Part shown: piece by piece, positions 6,737 through 14,318 of the stretch | Layout of the letters: each line of letters begins with the position of its first letter | How positions within the stretch are numbered: position 1 is the stretch's first letter | Source of the DNA: JBGSBR01 sp041730495 | GTDB taxonomy: Bacteria > Patescibacteriota > Microgenomatia > UBA1406 > GWC2-37-13 | Reading direction: 5' to 3' | Length of the DNA: 30,861 nucleotides | Assembly (NCBI GenBank): GCA_041730495.1 | Contig: JBGSBR010000013.1 | Span: 1-30,861 of the forward strand | Made by a program: the position numbers and the translations under genes | Notes under the pieces: generated by a model | Database searches by the model: none | What the model saw: only the letters and a program-made list of their open reading frames with translations | What the model was told of the DNA's origin: nothing

Positions 6737-7401
6737 CTATGTTTAAGTTTTTGTACTAATTTCATACCGATGATCATGACGGTATGAATACCCATCGAAA
6801 GTAACATATAACCATTTATAGCATACAGGAAGTTTTCCAGTCCTGCAAGAAACGCCTTATTGCGAAAGATGATAGACACATCGATATTTAAGACATAAAT
6901 GATGAGGGCAATCATAATACCAATCGGTATGATGTAAACGATGTCTATCAGATCTTGTTTCGATGAGAACATCGTACTTGAAAGAATAAATATCACATAT
7001 CCAATCCCCAGCTTAAACCAGATAGTTGGAAGTGGTATCGTACTAATCCACCATAACAATAAAATCCCGACTATCACCGGCGCAATCCCCACAATGATTC
7101 CACGGAAGACATCTTGTTTTTCATACAACACTCTTCCCAACTTGATATATCGACCTTCCCATTCTGGAAAAATATGAATCTCTCGTACCCGCAGCAACAA
7201 TATCATTGCCATAAAAAAATGACTAAGCTCATGAATAATAGTCCCAGGTAAAAAAATAAACGAAATAATACTGAAAACTACATGATCGCTACGAAAAAAA
7301 GTATAGAGAACCTGAAATAATTCACGAATACTAATCCTTGAGATCCAATATAACGCTGCAAGTTGAAGAATGAATGCGCCGAGTGCAAGTTGGATTACCA
7401 T
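6733..7401 (-). CDS. polytopic membrane protein with HEXXH motif, putative intramembrane or membrane-bound zinc metalloprotease
   Basis: A 222-residue protein with about five or six hydrophobic segments. The third contains I-I-H-E-L-S-H-F-F (H57, E58, H61), an HEXXH zinc site next to a membrane helix as in M50 site-2-type proteases. A short R-V-R-E-I-H-I-F-P segment follows, reminiscent of the strand seen after the HEXXH helix in that family. No clear N/D-P-G third-ligand motif is visible, so catalytic competence is uncertain. Start ATG overlaps the stop of a 49-codon ORF upstream by 7 bp and its own stop overlaps the pilin-like gene. Coupling suggests it may process a membrane or secreted partner of the apparatus. 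Confidence 0.6.
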   Translation of the reverse strand: MVIQLALGAFILQLAALYWISRISIRELFQVLYTFFRSDHVVFSIISFIFLPGTIIHELSHFFMAMILLLRVREIHIFPEWEGRYIKLGRVLYEKQDVFRGIIVGIAPVIVGILLLWWISTIPLPTIWFKLGIGYVIFILSSTMFSSKQDLIDIVYIIPIGIMIALIIYVLNIDVSIIFRNKAFLAGLENFLYAINGYMLLSMGIHTVMIIGMKLVQKLKHR

Positions 7402-7544
7402 ACGAAGCTAGAGAGTCTGTAGATAGCAAAGCTTAAAACACTGAGAGATAGCAAGGAAATGCTGAAAAAAACAGGAACTGTTTTATGCTCAGTTTTCTTG
7501 AATAATAACGTTTCTGATGTAAGAGGCGTGTAGTTCTTTTTCAT
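7395..7544 (-). CDS. small single-pass membrane protein, 49 residues
   Basis: A short frame starting MKKNYTPLTSE with one hydrophobic stretch (about residues 27-44, V-P-V-F-F-S-I-S-L-L-S-L) and ending R-L-S-S-F-V-W. It is not recognisable by family. Support comes from context: it begins 8 bp after a perfect TATAAT on the minus strand, its stop overlaps the start of the metalloprotease gene by 7 bp (ATGGTAA), and it fills the gap between clpC and that operon. Likely the first gene of a three-gene operon with the protease and the VirB2-like protein. Confidence 0.55.
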   Translation of the reverse strand: MKKNYTPLTSETLLFKKTEHKTVPVFFSISLLSLSVLSFAIYRLSSFVW

Positions 7545-7552
7545 ACAAATTC

Positions 7553-7558
7553 ATTATA
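7553..7558 (-). promoter_or_regulatory. -10 box for the small membrane protein / protease / pilin operon
   Basis: Minus-strand TATAAT overlapping the clpC stop codon, 8 bp before the ATG at 7544. No good -35 hexamer is seen at 17 bp. Confidence 0.45.
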
Positions 7559-10500
7559 CAGTGCCGACGGCTTGAGATTGATCAGGTATACCAGTGGGTG
7601 GCACGATGCCAAGATCAGGTGTGTTGGCTGGAGCTTGAGTCTGTGGTTCTGCTGGTACATAGCTAATCGGTGTTTCAGCAGGCTGTGGTGTATTAGTACC
7701 AAGTGGCTGCATCTTTTCTTGAGGCACTACTGTTGGTGTGACAGGTTCAGCACTTTTTACTTCTTCTGCTTTGGTATCAGTCGCTTCAGTTTTTTGTGTT
7801 TCATCTTTTATTGTTTGCGTTTCATCAGACTCTACTTTTTGTACTTGTTTCGAGGCACAGTTTGTACAGACAGTTGTTGCAGTTGAGATGACATCTGTCT
7901 CAAACTTCTTGGCACATTTCTCACAGAAGAATTTACTATGTGTCATTTTTTTATCAGCTTCTGTACTTGATCCCGCTTTCTTTTGGATACTTTCGACATT
8001 GAAGATAAACTCTTCACCATCAAAGTCTGCGATGATAGCGTCCCCTGCTTTTACCTTTTTAGCGATGATCAACTCTGAGATTGGATTTTCAATCAACTTT
8101 TGGATTGCACGACGCAATGGGCGAGCACCATAAATTGGATCAAATCCAGATCTTACAATCTCTTTGATAGCAGCATCTGTAGCCATGAATCCCATCTCTT
8201 GTTCTTCGAGCAATTTAGTCAAACCTTTAAGCTGAAGTTTGGCAATCTGTAACATATGTGAGAACTTAAGTGGTTCAAACACAATTACTTCATCAAAACG
8301 ATTCACAAGCTCAGGTCGGAAGAACTTCAATAGCTCAACCATTACTTTATCTTTGATAATCTGATATTTCTTAACATCAGTTTGATCTTCAACTTGGCGT
8401 TGTGCATCTACCTCTTTTACTACTGGGAAATCGGCTCCGAAATATGCTTCAAGAGTTTGTTTCTTCCAAGCTGTCTGACCTGCTTCATGGAACCAGATAT
8501 CATTACCGACGATCACGATCTCTCGACCTGATGGACTGAAGGTATGAAGATCCCAGTGTGTGATTGGAAATGCACCACCATCAACTGTTTGATCTGTAAA
8601 ATAATCTTTTAGCGTACCCGTCTCCCAATCGGTTGTATCAGTTTTTCTTCTCCAATAACGATCTTTGAATGTCATGATCTCTTTGTCATCTGGAGTAAAT
8701 GCATGAGTTTTTAGTCTGATAGTTGGCAGCTGCTCATCTGGCGCATCTGGCAAAGCGTTGATTACCATATGATCTTTGAAGTACTCGATCAGATTGGTGA
8801 CAGTCCATACTTTTGCAGTAGTAGCTGTACGCATATAGACCGCATTACCTTTGGTGACAATCTCTTTACCTTGTGAAGAGATTGCATGAGTGTCATAACC
8901 AAATGCAGGGAAACCAAGTTTTTTATTATCAGTATCGACTTCAGTTGTTTCTTTCGTAGGTTCTGCATTAGGATCTTTTTCAAATCCTGCAGCTTCAGCC
9001 TTTTCTGCATCAGTTGGTTGAGTGTCTACTTTTCCTTCGATTTTTTGGCCGGCGAAATAATCACTGATCAGATGATTTTGCCATGTACTTGAGGCTGGTT
9101 TACTATCTGCAGCTTTATTTTCTGTTTGTTGTAGTGTTTGTGTGATAACTTCAGAAGTCACTCCTCCATCTCTCTCGAAATATTTGTTACCCACTGTCAT
9201 GATCTCACGACCACGAGGAGTGAAAACATAGGTCGCAATCATCGTAGGTTCTGTGACCTCAGATTGACCACTCTTCATGAGCTCATCTTGAATCATCTTC
9301 GTACCGATGTTTGAGGTACAGATAACAACTGTATTTTTGAATGAAATGGTGCGGCCTTTGTTGTCAGTCAAACGTCCATCATCTAAGATCTGCAACAAGA
9401 TATTGAAAATATCTGGATGAGCTTTTTCGACTTCATCAAACAAGACAAGTGAATATGGTTTACGTCGTACAGCTTCTGTCAGCTTACCACCTTCTTCATA
9501 ACCGACATACCCTGGTGGTGGTCCAAGAAGTTTGGCAACTTCATGACGTTCCATGTACTCTGTCATATCGAAACGAATTACTGCATCTTCATCATCAAAC
9601 AATACCTCAGCTACAGATTTGGCTAGCTCGGTTTTACCGACACCAGATGGTCCGAGGAAGACGAAGCTACCGATTGGTCGATTCGTTGCCTTGAGTCCTG
9701 CTCGACCACGTCGAACTGCTTGAGCAACTGAGAGCACTGGTCGTTCTTGACCAATCATACGTTTATGGATTGTTTCTTCTAGATTTACGAGTTTATCACC
9801 TTCGGTGGCACTGATCTTGGAGATCTGGATACCAGTACGTTTGGCGATAATATCTTTGACGATCTCTTCTGACACTTCTGTTGTTTGCTGAGATTTCTTC
9901 GCATTATATTCATCTTTCTTTGCATTCAAACTACCTTGAATATCATCGATTTTCGAACGATTGATACGAGCTTTGACTTTTTCACCACTCTTTTCATATT
10001 CGGCGACTTCTTGTTTAAGCTGTGAGATACGATCTTCGATAGATTTGATTTCTTCAGGAAGTGAGATAAGGGGCAAACGTACAGCAGCTGAGGCTTCATC
10101 CATCAAATCAAATGCTTTGTCTGGCAAGAAACGATCGCCGATATAACGCTTCGAAAGCTTTACAGCTAAATCGATAACAGCATCAGGGATTTTTACTTTA
10201 TGAAATGATTCATATTTATCACGTGTCGCTTTGAGCATCTTGATTGCAGCTTCAACCGATGGCTCAGGTACCACCACAGTCTGGAAACGACGTTCAAGAG
10301 CTGCATCTTTTTCGATGTATTTACGATATTCAGTGATTGTGGTCGCACCGATAAGCTGTACTTCTCCACGAGCGAGAGCTGGCTTGATAAAGTTGGAAGC
10401 ATCAAGTGCACCATCACCGCCGCCGCCGGCACCAATCATGGTATGCATCTCATCGATAAACATGATGACCTGACCTTTACTTTCTTTGAGTTCATCAACG

Positions 10501-11879
10501 ATGTTTTTCATACGTTCTTCAAACTCACCTCGATGCGAAGCACCGGCAATGACACTAGTGAGATCTAAGACTAAGATACGTTTTCCGAGTAATGTTTCTG
10601 GGACTTGCTTGGCAACAATGCGTTCAGCTAAGCCTTCGACAACAGCGGTCTTACCTACACCTGGTTCTCCGATAAGTGCGGGATTATTTTTGATACGTCG
10701 AGATAAGATATGCACGACACGCTCGATAACTTCTGAGCGTTCTACGACTGGATCAAGCTCATTGGCAGCAGCTTTGGCTGTGAGATCGATCGTGTATTGT
10801 TCAAGTGCTGATTTTTGTTTCTGTTTGGCAGCTTCTTGACCCGTGGCTGCAGCAATACCTTCTGCTTTTCCAGTAATTTTTTTGTTGAGATCTTCTTTTT
10901 TGATACCCATCTTCACCAAGATGCGTGAACCTAAGCCTTCACCCTCTTCAAAAAGAGCCAGCAACAAATGTTCAGGTGAGATGAATTCATATCCAAGTTT
11001 GCGAGCTACTATAAGTGAGTTTTCGACGATCTGTTTCACTCGTGGTGCGATCTGTGGAGGGGTTGGACTTGATTCCTTTTTATAGTTTTTAGCTAACTCT
11101 TGTTGTACAAGCTGTGGTTGTGCTTTTAACTCAACCAACAATTTATAAATCTCACCATCACTGATCAAGCCATGTAGGAGGTGTTCACTATCGACATACA
11201 TATTTTTCATGTCTTTCGCTTTGTTATTCGCTTCCATGAACACTTTGTTTGAGCGTTGTGTCAGATGCGTCATCACATCGAGTGTATTACGTTTTTGATT
11301 ACTCAAGTTAGAGTTCAAGGCAGCTGGCGGTTTAGTTGTATTACCAGATTGTGAATTCTTTTGTTGATTATTATTTTGCTGTGGTGCATTCTTACTGAAC
11401 TGCTTTTGTTGATTGTTTTGTGAATTATTTTGGTTTTGATTGTTGTTTTGTTGACGATTGTCTCCACTATTTTGTACAGGTTTTGACTGATTATTATTCT
11501 GAGGACTATTGTTTTGTGAAGTTGAAATAGGTGCCTGATTTGCAGGTGGTGCTGATGGAGCTGTAACGATTTTTGGCTGTTCTACAGGTACTACAATAGC
11601 TGGCTCTACAGGCGCTGCTGCTACTGGAGGTGCACCTATACCATTGTATGGTGTACCGCCTCCTGGAGTCTGTCCAATACCATTGTAGGACTGTCCTGAT
11701 GGAGGAGTGCCAATGCCATTATATGATTGCGGTTGTGGAGCCACAGTCTGAGTTTCCACCACTATTGGTTGAGGCACGTCACTTGCTGGATTAGCCGCTG
11801 GAGCGGCACTTCCTGCTTGTTGAGGATCTTGGGTTGCATTCGGTGATTGTTTCCGTATAAAATCAAAAATACCAGACAT
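7554..11879 (-). CDS. clpC: ClpC-type AAA+ unfoldase with N-terminal Q/N-rich region, large repeat insertion in the ClpP loop and C-terminal zinc ribbon
   Basis: 1441 residues against about 810-850 for ordinary ClpC. Order: low-complexity P/Q/N-rich region (1-195) with three Y-N-G-I-G repeats (53-57, 65-69, 78-82); double Clp N domain (about 200-340); AAA-1 with Walker A G-E-P-G-V-G-K-T (404-411) and Walker B V-I-M-F-I-D-E (471-477); a short middle region (about 605-665) matching ClpC rather than the long ClpB coiled coil; AAA-2 with Walker A G-P-S-G-V-G-K-T (743-750), pore G-Y-V-G-Y (790-794), Walker B L-V-L-F-D-E (811-816) and T-S-N-I-G (855-859). An insertion of about 295 residues (872-1167) follows, then F-R-P-E-L-V-N-R-F-D (1187-1196), sensor 2 G-A-R-P-L-R-R (1251-1257), and a Cys4 site (C1319, C1322, C1338, C1341) before a P/T/E/Q-rich tail. 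ATP-driven unfolding of proteins, normally for ClpP. All catalytic AAA motifs look intact. Confidence 0.93.
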   Translation of the reverse strand: MSGIFDFIRKQSPNATQDPQQAGSAAPAANPASDVPQPIVVETQTVAPQPQSYNGIGTPPSGQSYNGIGQTPGGGTPYNGIGAPPVAAAPVEPAIVVPVEQPKIVTAPSAPPANQAPISTSQNNSPQNNNQSKPVQNSGDNRQQNNNQNQNNSQNNQQKQFSKNAPQQNNNQQKNSQSGNTTKPPAALNSNLSNQKRNTLDVMTHLTQRSNKVFMEANNKAKDMKNMYVDSEHLLHGLISDGEIYKLLVELKAQPQLVQQELAKNYKKESSPTPPQIAPRVKQIVENSLIVARKLGYEFISPEHLLLALFEEGEGLGSRILVKMGIKKEDLNKKITGKAEGIAAATGQEAAKQKQKSALEQYTIDLTAKAAANELDPVVERSEVIERVVHILSRRIKNNPALIGEPGVGKTAVVEGLAERIVAKQVPETLLGKRILVLDLTSVIAGASHRGEFEERMKNIVDELKESKGQVIMFIDEMHTMIGAGGGGDGALDASNFIKPALARGEVQLIGATTITEYRKYIEKDAALERRFQTVVVPEPSVEAAIKMLKATRDKYESFHKVKIPDAVIDLAVKLSKRYIGDRFLPDKAFDLMDEASAAVRLPLISLPEEIKSIEDRISQLKQEVAEYEKSGEKVKARINRSKIDDIQGSLNAKKDEYNAKKSQQTTEVSEEIVKDIIAKRTGIQISKISATEGDKLVNLEETIHKRMIGQERPVLSVAQAVRRGRAGLKATNRPIGSFVFLGPSGVGKTELAKSVAEVLFDDEDAVIRFDMTEYMERHEVAKLLGPPPGYVGYEEGGKLTEAVRRKPYSLVLFDEVEKAHPDIFNILLQILDDGRLTDNKGRTISFKNTVVICTSNIGTKMIQDELMKSGQSEVTEPTMIATYVFTPRGREIMTVGNKYFERDGGVTSEVITQTLQQTENKAADSKPASSTWQNHLISDYFAGQKIEGKVDTQPTDAEKAEAAGFEKDPNAEPTKETTEVDTDNKKLGFPAFGYDTHAISSQGKEIVTKGNAVYMRTATTAKVWTVTNLIEYFKDHMVINALPDAPDEQLPTIRLKTHAFTPDDKEIMTFKDRYWRRKTDTTDWETGTLKDYFTDQTVDGGAFPITHWDLHTFSPSGREIVIVGNDIWFHEAGQTAWKKQTLEAYFGADFPVVKEVDAQRQVEDQTDVKKYQIIKDKVMVELLKFFRPELVNRFDEVIVFEPLKFSHMLQIAKLQLKGLTKLLEEQEMGFMATDAAIKEIVRSGFDPIYGARPLRRAIQKLIENPISELIIAKKVKAGDAIIADFDGEEFIFNVESIQKKAGSSTEADKKMTHSKFFCEKCAKKFETDVISTATTVCTNCASKQVQKVESDETQTIKDETQKTEATDTKAEEVKSAEPVTPTVVPQEKMQPLGTNTPQPAETPISYVPAEPQTQAPANTPDLGIVPPTGIPDQSQAVGTV
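8379..9266 (-). other. repeat-bearing insertion at the ClpP-docking loop of ClpC
   Basis: Residues about 872-1167 of the ClpC-type protein. Four degenerate units begin near residues 881, 993, 1053 and 1107 and share the pattern H-x-F-(S/T)-P-x-G-x-E-I-x-x-x-G-N-x-x-W, then T-x-x-W, T-L-x-x-Y-F and a closing V. The first unit has an internal extension of about 20 residues. A Lys-Lys-Leu-Gly-Phe (986-990) lies between units 1 and 2. In Bacillus ClpC the corresponding position is the short loop carrying V-G-F that docks on ClpP. Confidence 0.8.
11834..11861 (+). promoter_or_regulatory. candidate promoter of the CHAP-transglycosylase operon, inside clpC
   Basis: TTGCAT (11834-11839), 16-bp spacer, TATAAA (11856-11861), lying within the first codons of the divergent clpC. 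The start would be near 11868, about 20 nt before the ATG at 11889. Confidence 0.4.
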
Positions 11880-11885
11880 TTTTTA

Positions 11886-11914
11886 ATTATGGAGAATCAA
11901 AAATCAAAAGTCAA
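11886..11914 (-). promoter_or_regulatory. promoter of clpC, inside the CHAP gene
   Basis: TTGACT (11909-11914), 17-bp spacer, CATAAT (11886-11891). The clpC ATG at 11879 follows after 6 bp, so the mRNA should be leaderless. The -10 box overlaps the start codon of the divergent CHAP gene. Confidence 0.65.
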
Positions 11915-12731
11915 CAAAGAAACAAATAAGCATTTTTTGTTTATCGTTTTAATGGTTTTTTTTGTTGCTTACTTCACCGCCACACCTAAAAATACCTTCG
12001 CACAAGACACTCAAGTAAATAGATGTAGATTTAGATTTGATACATTAATAGACATCCTGCTTAATAGAGATTCAGAATGTTATGACGCTCCTAATATCAA
12101 CTCTGGTGGCACTATAGGCGGTCAACCTGCAGGTAGTCCGGCACCGTCTGGTCCTGCTCCCACTGCAAATCCGTTTCCCAGTGTCAGTCCTCCTCCAGGA
12201 AATCTTCCTCCTTCAAACACCATATCAGAACGTGCTGTTGAACTAACTAACCGCATAAAAGAAGAGTGTGGCCCTACTGTCGATGGGGGCGATATTCTAA
12301 CAGGCTGTCTCAATGATTTAGATGATATATACGGCTGGGGAACAATATTTGAAATATCTTCCTGTCCTGTAAGAAGTGGGAGTTACTGGTTACAGTGTGT
12401 TTGTTATGCCAGAGCACTTGCTAAAGCAACTGGACGTCCTTATGAAGGCTTTGGAAATGCAAAAGAACATATCGGTAAATCTGTAGCTGGTTATAGATAT
12501 ACCGATAAAGTAGGAAATGTACCAACACCTGGAGACATTGCCTTATGGGATTCTGGTCCTTGGGGACATATAGCTTTAATCGCTGAGGTCAATCGGAATT
12601 ATGCTGGACAAAATTGTAATTATAATATGCGTATAGTAGAGGCCAACTATGGCCAGAACGGATTAGTAAGACACGATAGAATTCTATACTGTGATGAACC
12701 TGATTTTAAAGGTTGGCAAAGACGTATATGA
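11889..12731 (+). CDS. secreted CHAP-domain peptidoglycan hydrolase
   Basis: 280 residues. A signal peptide or anchor (about 15-39, hydrophobic F-L-F-I-V-L-M-V-F-F-V-A-Y-F) ends before Q-D-T-Q-V. Next comes a short module R-C-R-F-R-F-D-T-L-I-D-I-L-L-N-R-D-S with two Cys (45-80), nearly identical to the one in the gene at 13459, and a Pro/Ser/Gly-rich linker (80-112). The C-terminal CHAP domain (about 155-280) has predicted catalytic C170 (Q-C-V-C-Y-A-R), H227 (W-G-H-I-A-L-I) and N253 (E-A-N-Y-G). CHAP enzymes cut peptide bonds or the amide link in peptidoglycan. The start at 11889 follows the clpC start by only 9 bp; an earlier in-frame ATG (11847) would lie inside clpC. The stop overlaps the next gene (ATGA). 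Confidence 0.85.
   Translation: MENQKSKVNKETNKHFLFIVLMVFFVAYFTATPKNTFAQDTQVNRCRFRFDTLIDILLNRDSECYDAPNINSGGTIGGQPAGSPAPSGPAPTANPFPSVSPPPGNLPPSNTISERAVELTNRIKEECGPTVDGGDILTGCLNDLDDIYGWGTIFEISSCPVRSGSYWLQCVCYARALAKATGRPYEGFGNAKEHIGKSVAGYRYTDKVGNVPTPGDIALWDSGPWGHIALIAEVNRNYAGQNCNYNMRIVEANYGQNGLVRHDRILYCDEPDFKGWQRRI
12003..12128 (+). repeat. duplicated module, copy 1 (in the CHAP protein)
   Basis: 42 codons that match the segment at 13522-13647 at 38 of 42 residues, with the DNA also closely similar. It encodes the Cys-bearing R-C-R-F-R-F-D-T-L-I-D element and the beginning of the linker, directly after the signal peptide. Confidence 0.9.
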
Positions 12732-13462
12732 ATAACTTAGCTATAAAAAAACAATTTGTTATCGGTTTATTAGTTTTTTTACTAATAGTACTTGCGATTA
12801 TCGTCATGATACTAAGATCAAGAATAAGTACCACTGGTACAACACCTGATGGCAATACGCCCACAACTGTACCTATTACCGCAGTGCCAGCCAACGCACC
12901 ACTTGAAATAGTCAGTTTCCAAAGTGATGCAGCTACAGGAACATTATTGCCCAACTCTATTATTGAAGTTTCCTTAAATCGTGCTTTTGTATCAAATGAA
13001 GTGCAAATTGGTATTTCACCGGATATACAGACAAACCAAACTATCGAAGGTACAGCCATATATATATCACCACAGACTAATTGGACAATCGGTACAGCAT
13101 ACACTTTCTCTGTGACTGCAGGCGGCCAAACAACTGATTATGAACTAAGAACAGTCGAGACTCAGACTGCTGGGAGTCAAGGTGTAAATACCAGACCAGA
13201 AGGAGCTTATGAAGAAAGCCTCGCTTTTCAGCTACAAAATCACCCAGACTCATTTCTGACAAATCAAACACCATTTGCCACAGATCGCTTTTCAATCATT
13301 TCTCAGTACATCGAACAACCTACTGGTCATTTTGCTTTTGCAGTAACTTTGAATGGTGACGAAGCAGAAGCACGCACATACTTCCGAGTCTGGCTTGAAT
13401 CACTTGGTTTAAGTGCCACACAGATTGACGAATTAGATATTACCTATCAAACCTCACCATGA
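12728..13462 (+). CDS. membrane-anchored extracytoplasmic protein with Ig-like (Big_5-type) domain
   Basis: 244 residues. One N-terminal membrane segment (about 10-31) with a K-K before it, then a Thr/Pro-rich linker (to about 58). A domain of about 95 residues follows, with the pattern P-N-S-I-I-E-V-S-L-N-R-A-F and T-N-W-T-I-G-T-A-Y-T-F-S-V-T-A-G-G, typical of bacterial Ig-like (SbsA/Big_5) folds. A second C-terminal domain (about 165-244) has F-x-V-x-L-x-G-D-E-A-E-A-R-x-Y-F-R-V-W-L, also discernible in the protein at 14319. Start and stop both overlap neighbouring genes by ATGA, indicating translational coupling with the two hydrolases. It may hold or position the hydrolases at the membrane. 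The exact function is unknown. Confidence 0.65.
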   Translation: MNNLAIKKQFVIGLLVFLLIVLAIIVMILRSRISTTGTTPDGNTPTTVPITAVPANAPLEIVSFQSDAATGTLLPNSIIEVSLNRAFVSNEVQIGISPDIQTNQTIEGTAIYISPQTNWTIGTAYTFSVTAGGQTTDYELRTVETQTAGSQGVNTRPEGAYEESLAFQLQNHPDSFLTNQTPFATDRFSIISQYIEQPTGHFAFAVTLNGDEAEARTYFRVWLESLGLSATQIDELDITYQTSP

Positions 13463-14316
13463 AACAGTTTTTCATAATTATTAGTTTTATTGGGATAGCA
13501 TTTCTCAATCCTGTAAATGCACAAGACGCACCAGTAGATAGATGTAGATTTAGATTTGACACATTAATAGATATTTTACTCAATAGAGATTCTTCTTGTT
13601 ATGACGCCCCTAACATCAACTCTGGCGGCACTATTGGTGGTCAGCCTAGTCCTTCTGGTCCAGTGCCAACAGCTGATCCCAGCGGTGGACCGACATATGA
13701 TCCAACAAGTTTATTTAACAATGCTGATCTAACATATCCTGAAGAAATAAATAGTGTTGCACGTCGTTGCGCAGTCAATAAAACCTACTATCAATCTGCA
13801 GCCACAGTGACTCAGGTACCATGGGAGATCCTTGCGGGTATCCATTACCGCGAAGGTGGCTGTAGTAATAATAATTCATCTGTCGGCGGCCGTCAGATAG
13901 GTGCTGTTGAGCCGGATGTAAGAAGCTGTGGTCCATCCACACAACCAGGACAACCTATTCCAGTACCTGGAGGCTGTGGATTTCGTAATCTCTATGATAG
14001 CTTGATTTACACTGGCAATCATCTAAAAGCTAAAAATGGAGATGAACCTCCTGCCACATTTCAAGCGTTAGTCACTGCCTTATCTAAGTACAATGGTGGA
14101 GGAAACTCAAACTGTCGAGGAGGAACTCCCTATACACATTGTCCTGCACAGTTCCAAGGTGAGGATGATGTCTATCCGATGAATCGCTTTGATGAGCGAC
14201 ATACGCCGATGTATTTGCGCTACTGTGCTGATTACACATTGTGTGACCCACCCCGTATCTATACTGGACTTGGAGCTTTGACTGTTGCAAGTGCGATTAA
14301 CAAACTATCACTTTAA
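13459..14316 (+). CDS. secreted lytic transglycosylase/lysozyme-like protein
   Basis: 285 residues. Signal peptide 1-21 (F-F-I-I-I-S-F-I-G-I-A-F-L, ending V-N-A-Q). Then the same Cys-bearing module as the CHAP protein (22-63), a P/G/S-rich linker, and a lysozyme-like domain (about 95-280). Its key segment is V-P-W-E-I-L-A-G-I-H-Y-R-E-G-G (120-134), matching the P-W-E-x-x-A-x-I-x-Y-R-E-(S/G) pattern of CPR and phage lysozyme-superfamily proteins, with E132 as the likely catalytic acid. Further on there are several Cys residues (for example in G-G-C-G-F and R-Y-C-A-D-Y-T-L-C-D), suggesting disulfides outside the cell. The ATG overlaps the preceding stop by ATGA, and the next gene starts 2 bp after its stop. 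Confidence 0.78.
   Translation: MKQFFIIISFIGIAFLNPVNAQDAPVDRCRFRFDTLIDILLNRDSSCYDAPNINSGGTIGGQPSPSGPVPTADPSGGPTYDPTSLFNNADLTYPEEINSVARRCAVNKTYYQSAATVTQVPWEILAGIHYREGGCSNNNSSVGGRQIGAVEPDVRSCGPSTQPGQPIPVPGGCGFRNLYDSLIYTGNHLKAKNGDEPPATFQALVTALSKYNGGGNSNCRGGTPYTHCPAQFQGEDDVYPMNRFDERHTPMYLRYCADYTLCDPPRIYTGLGALTVASAINKLSL
13522..13647 (+). repeat. duplicated module, copy 2 (in the transglycosylase-like protein)
   Basis: Counterpart of 12003-12128; the four replacements are T/A, Q/P, N/D and E/S. The sharp end of similarity at the start of the linker suggests duplication, gene conversion or strong selection on a shared localisation signal. Confidence 0.9.
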
Positions 14317-14318
14317 CT

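Noticed and set aside
8789..9010. Separate small ORF within the clpC insertion
   Set aside because: It is an alternative frame of a long, motif-rich coding sequence and has no independent start signal.
7554..11879. Two genes mis-joined by an indel in clpC
   Set aside because: The frame is continuous through both sides of the insertion, AAA-2 resumes precisely at the motif expected, and the repeats themselves remain in frame.
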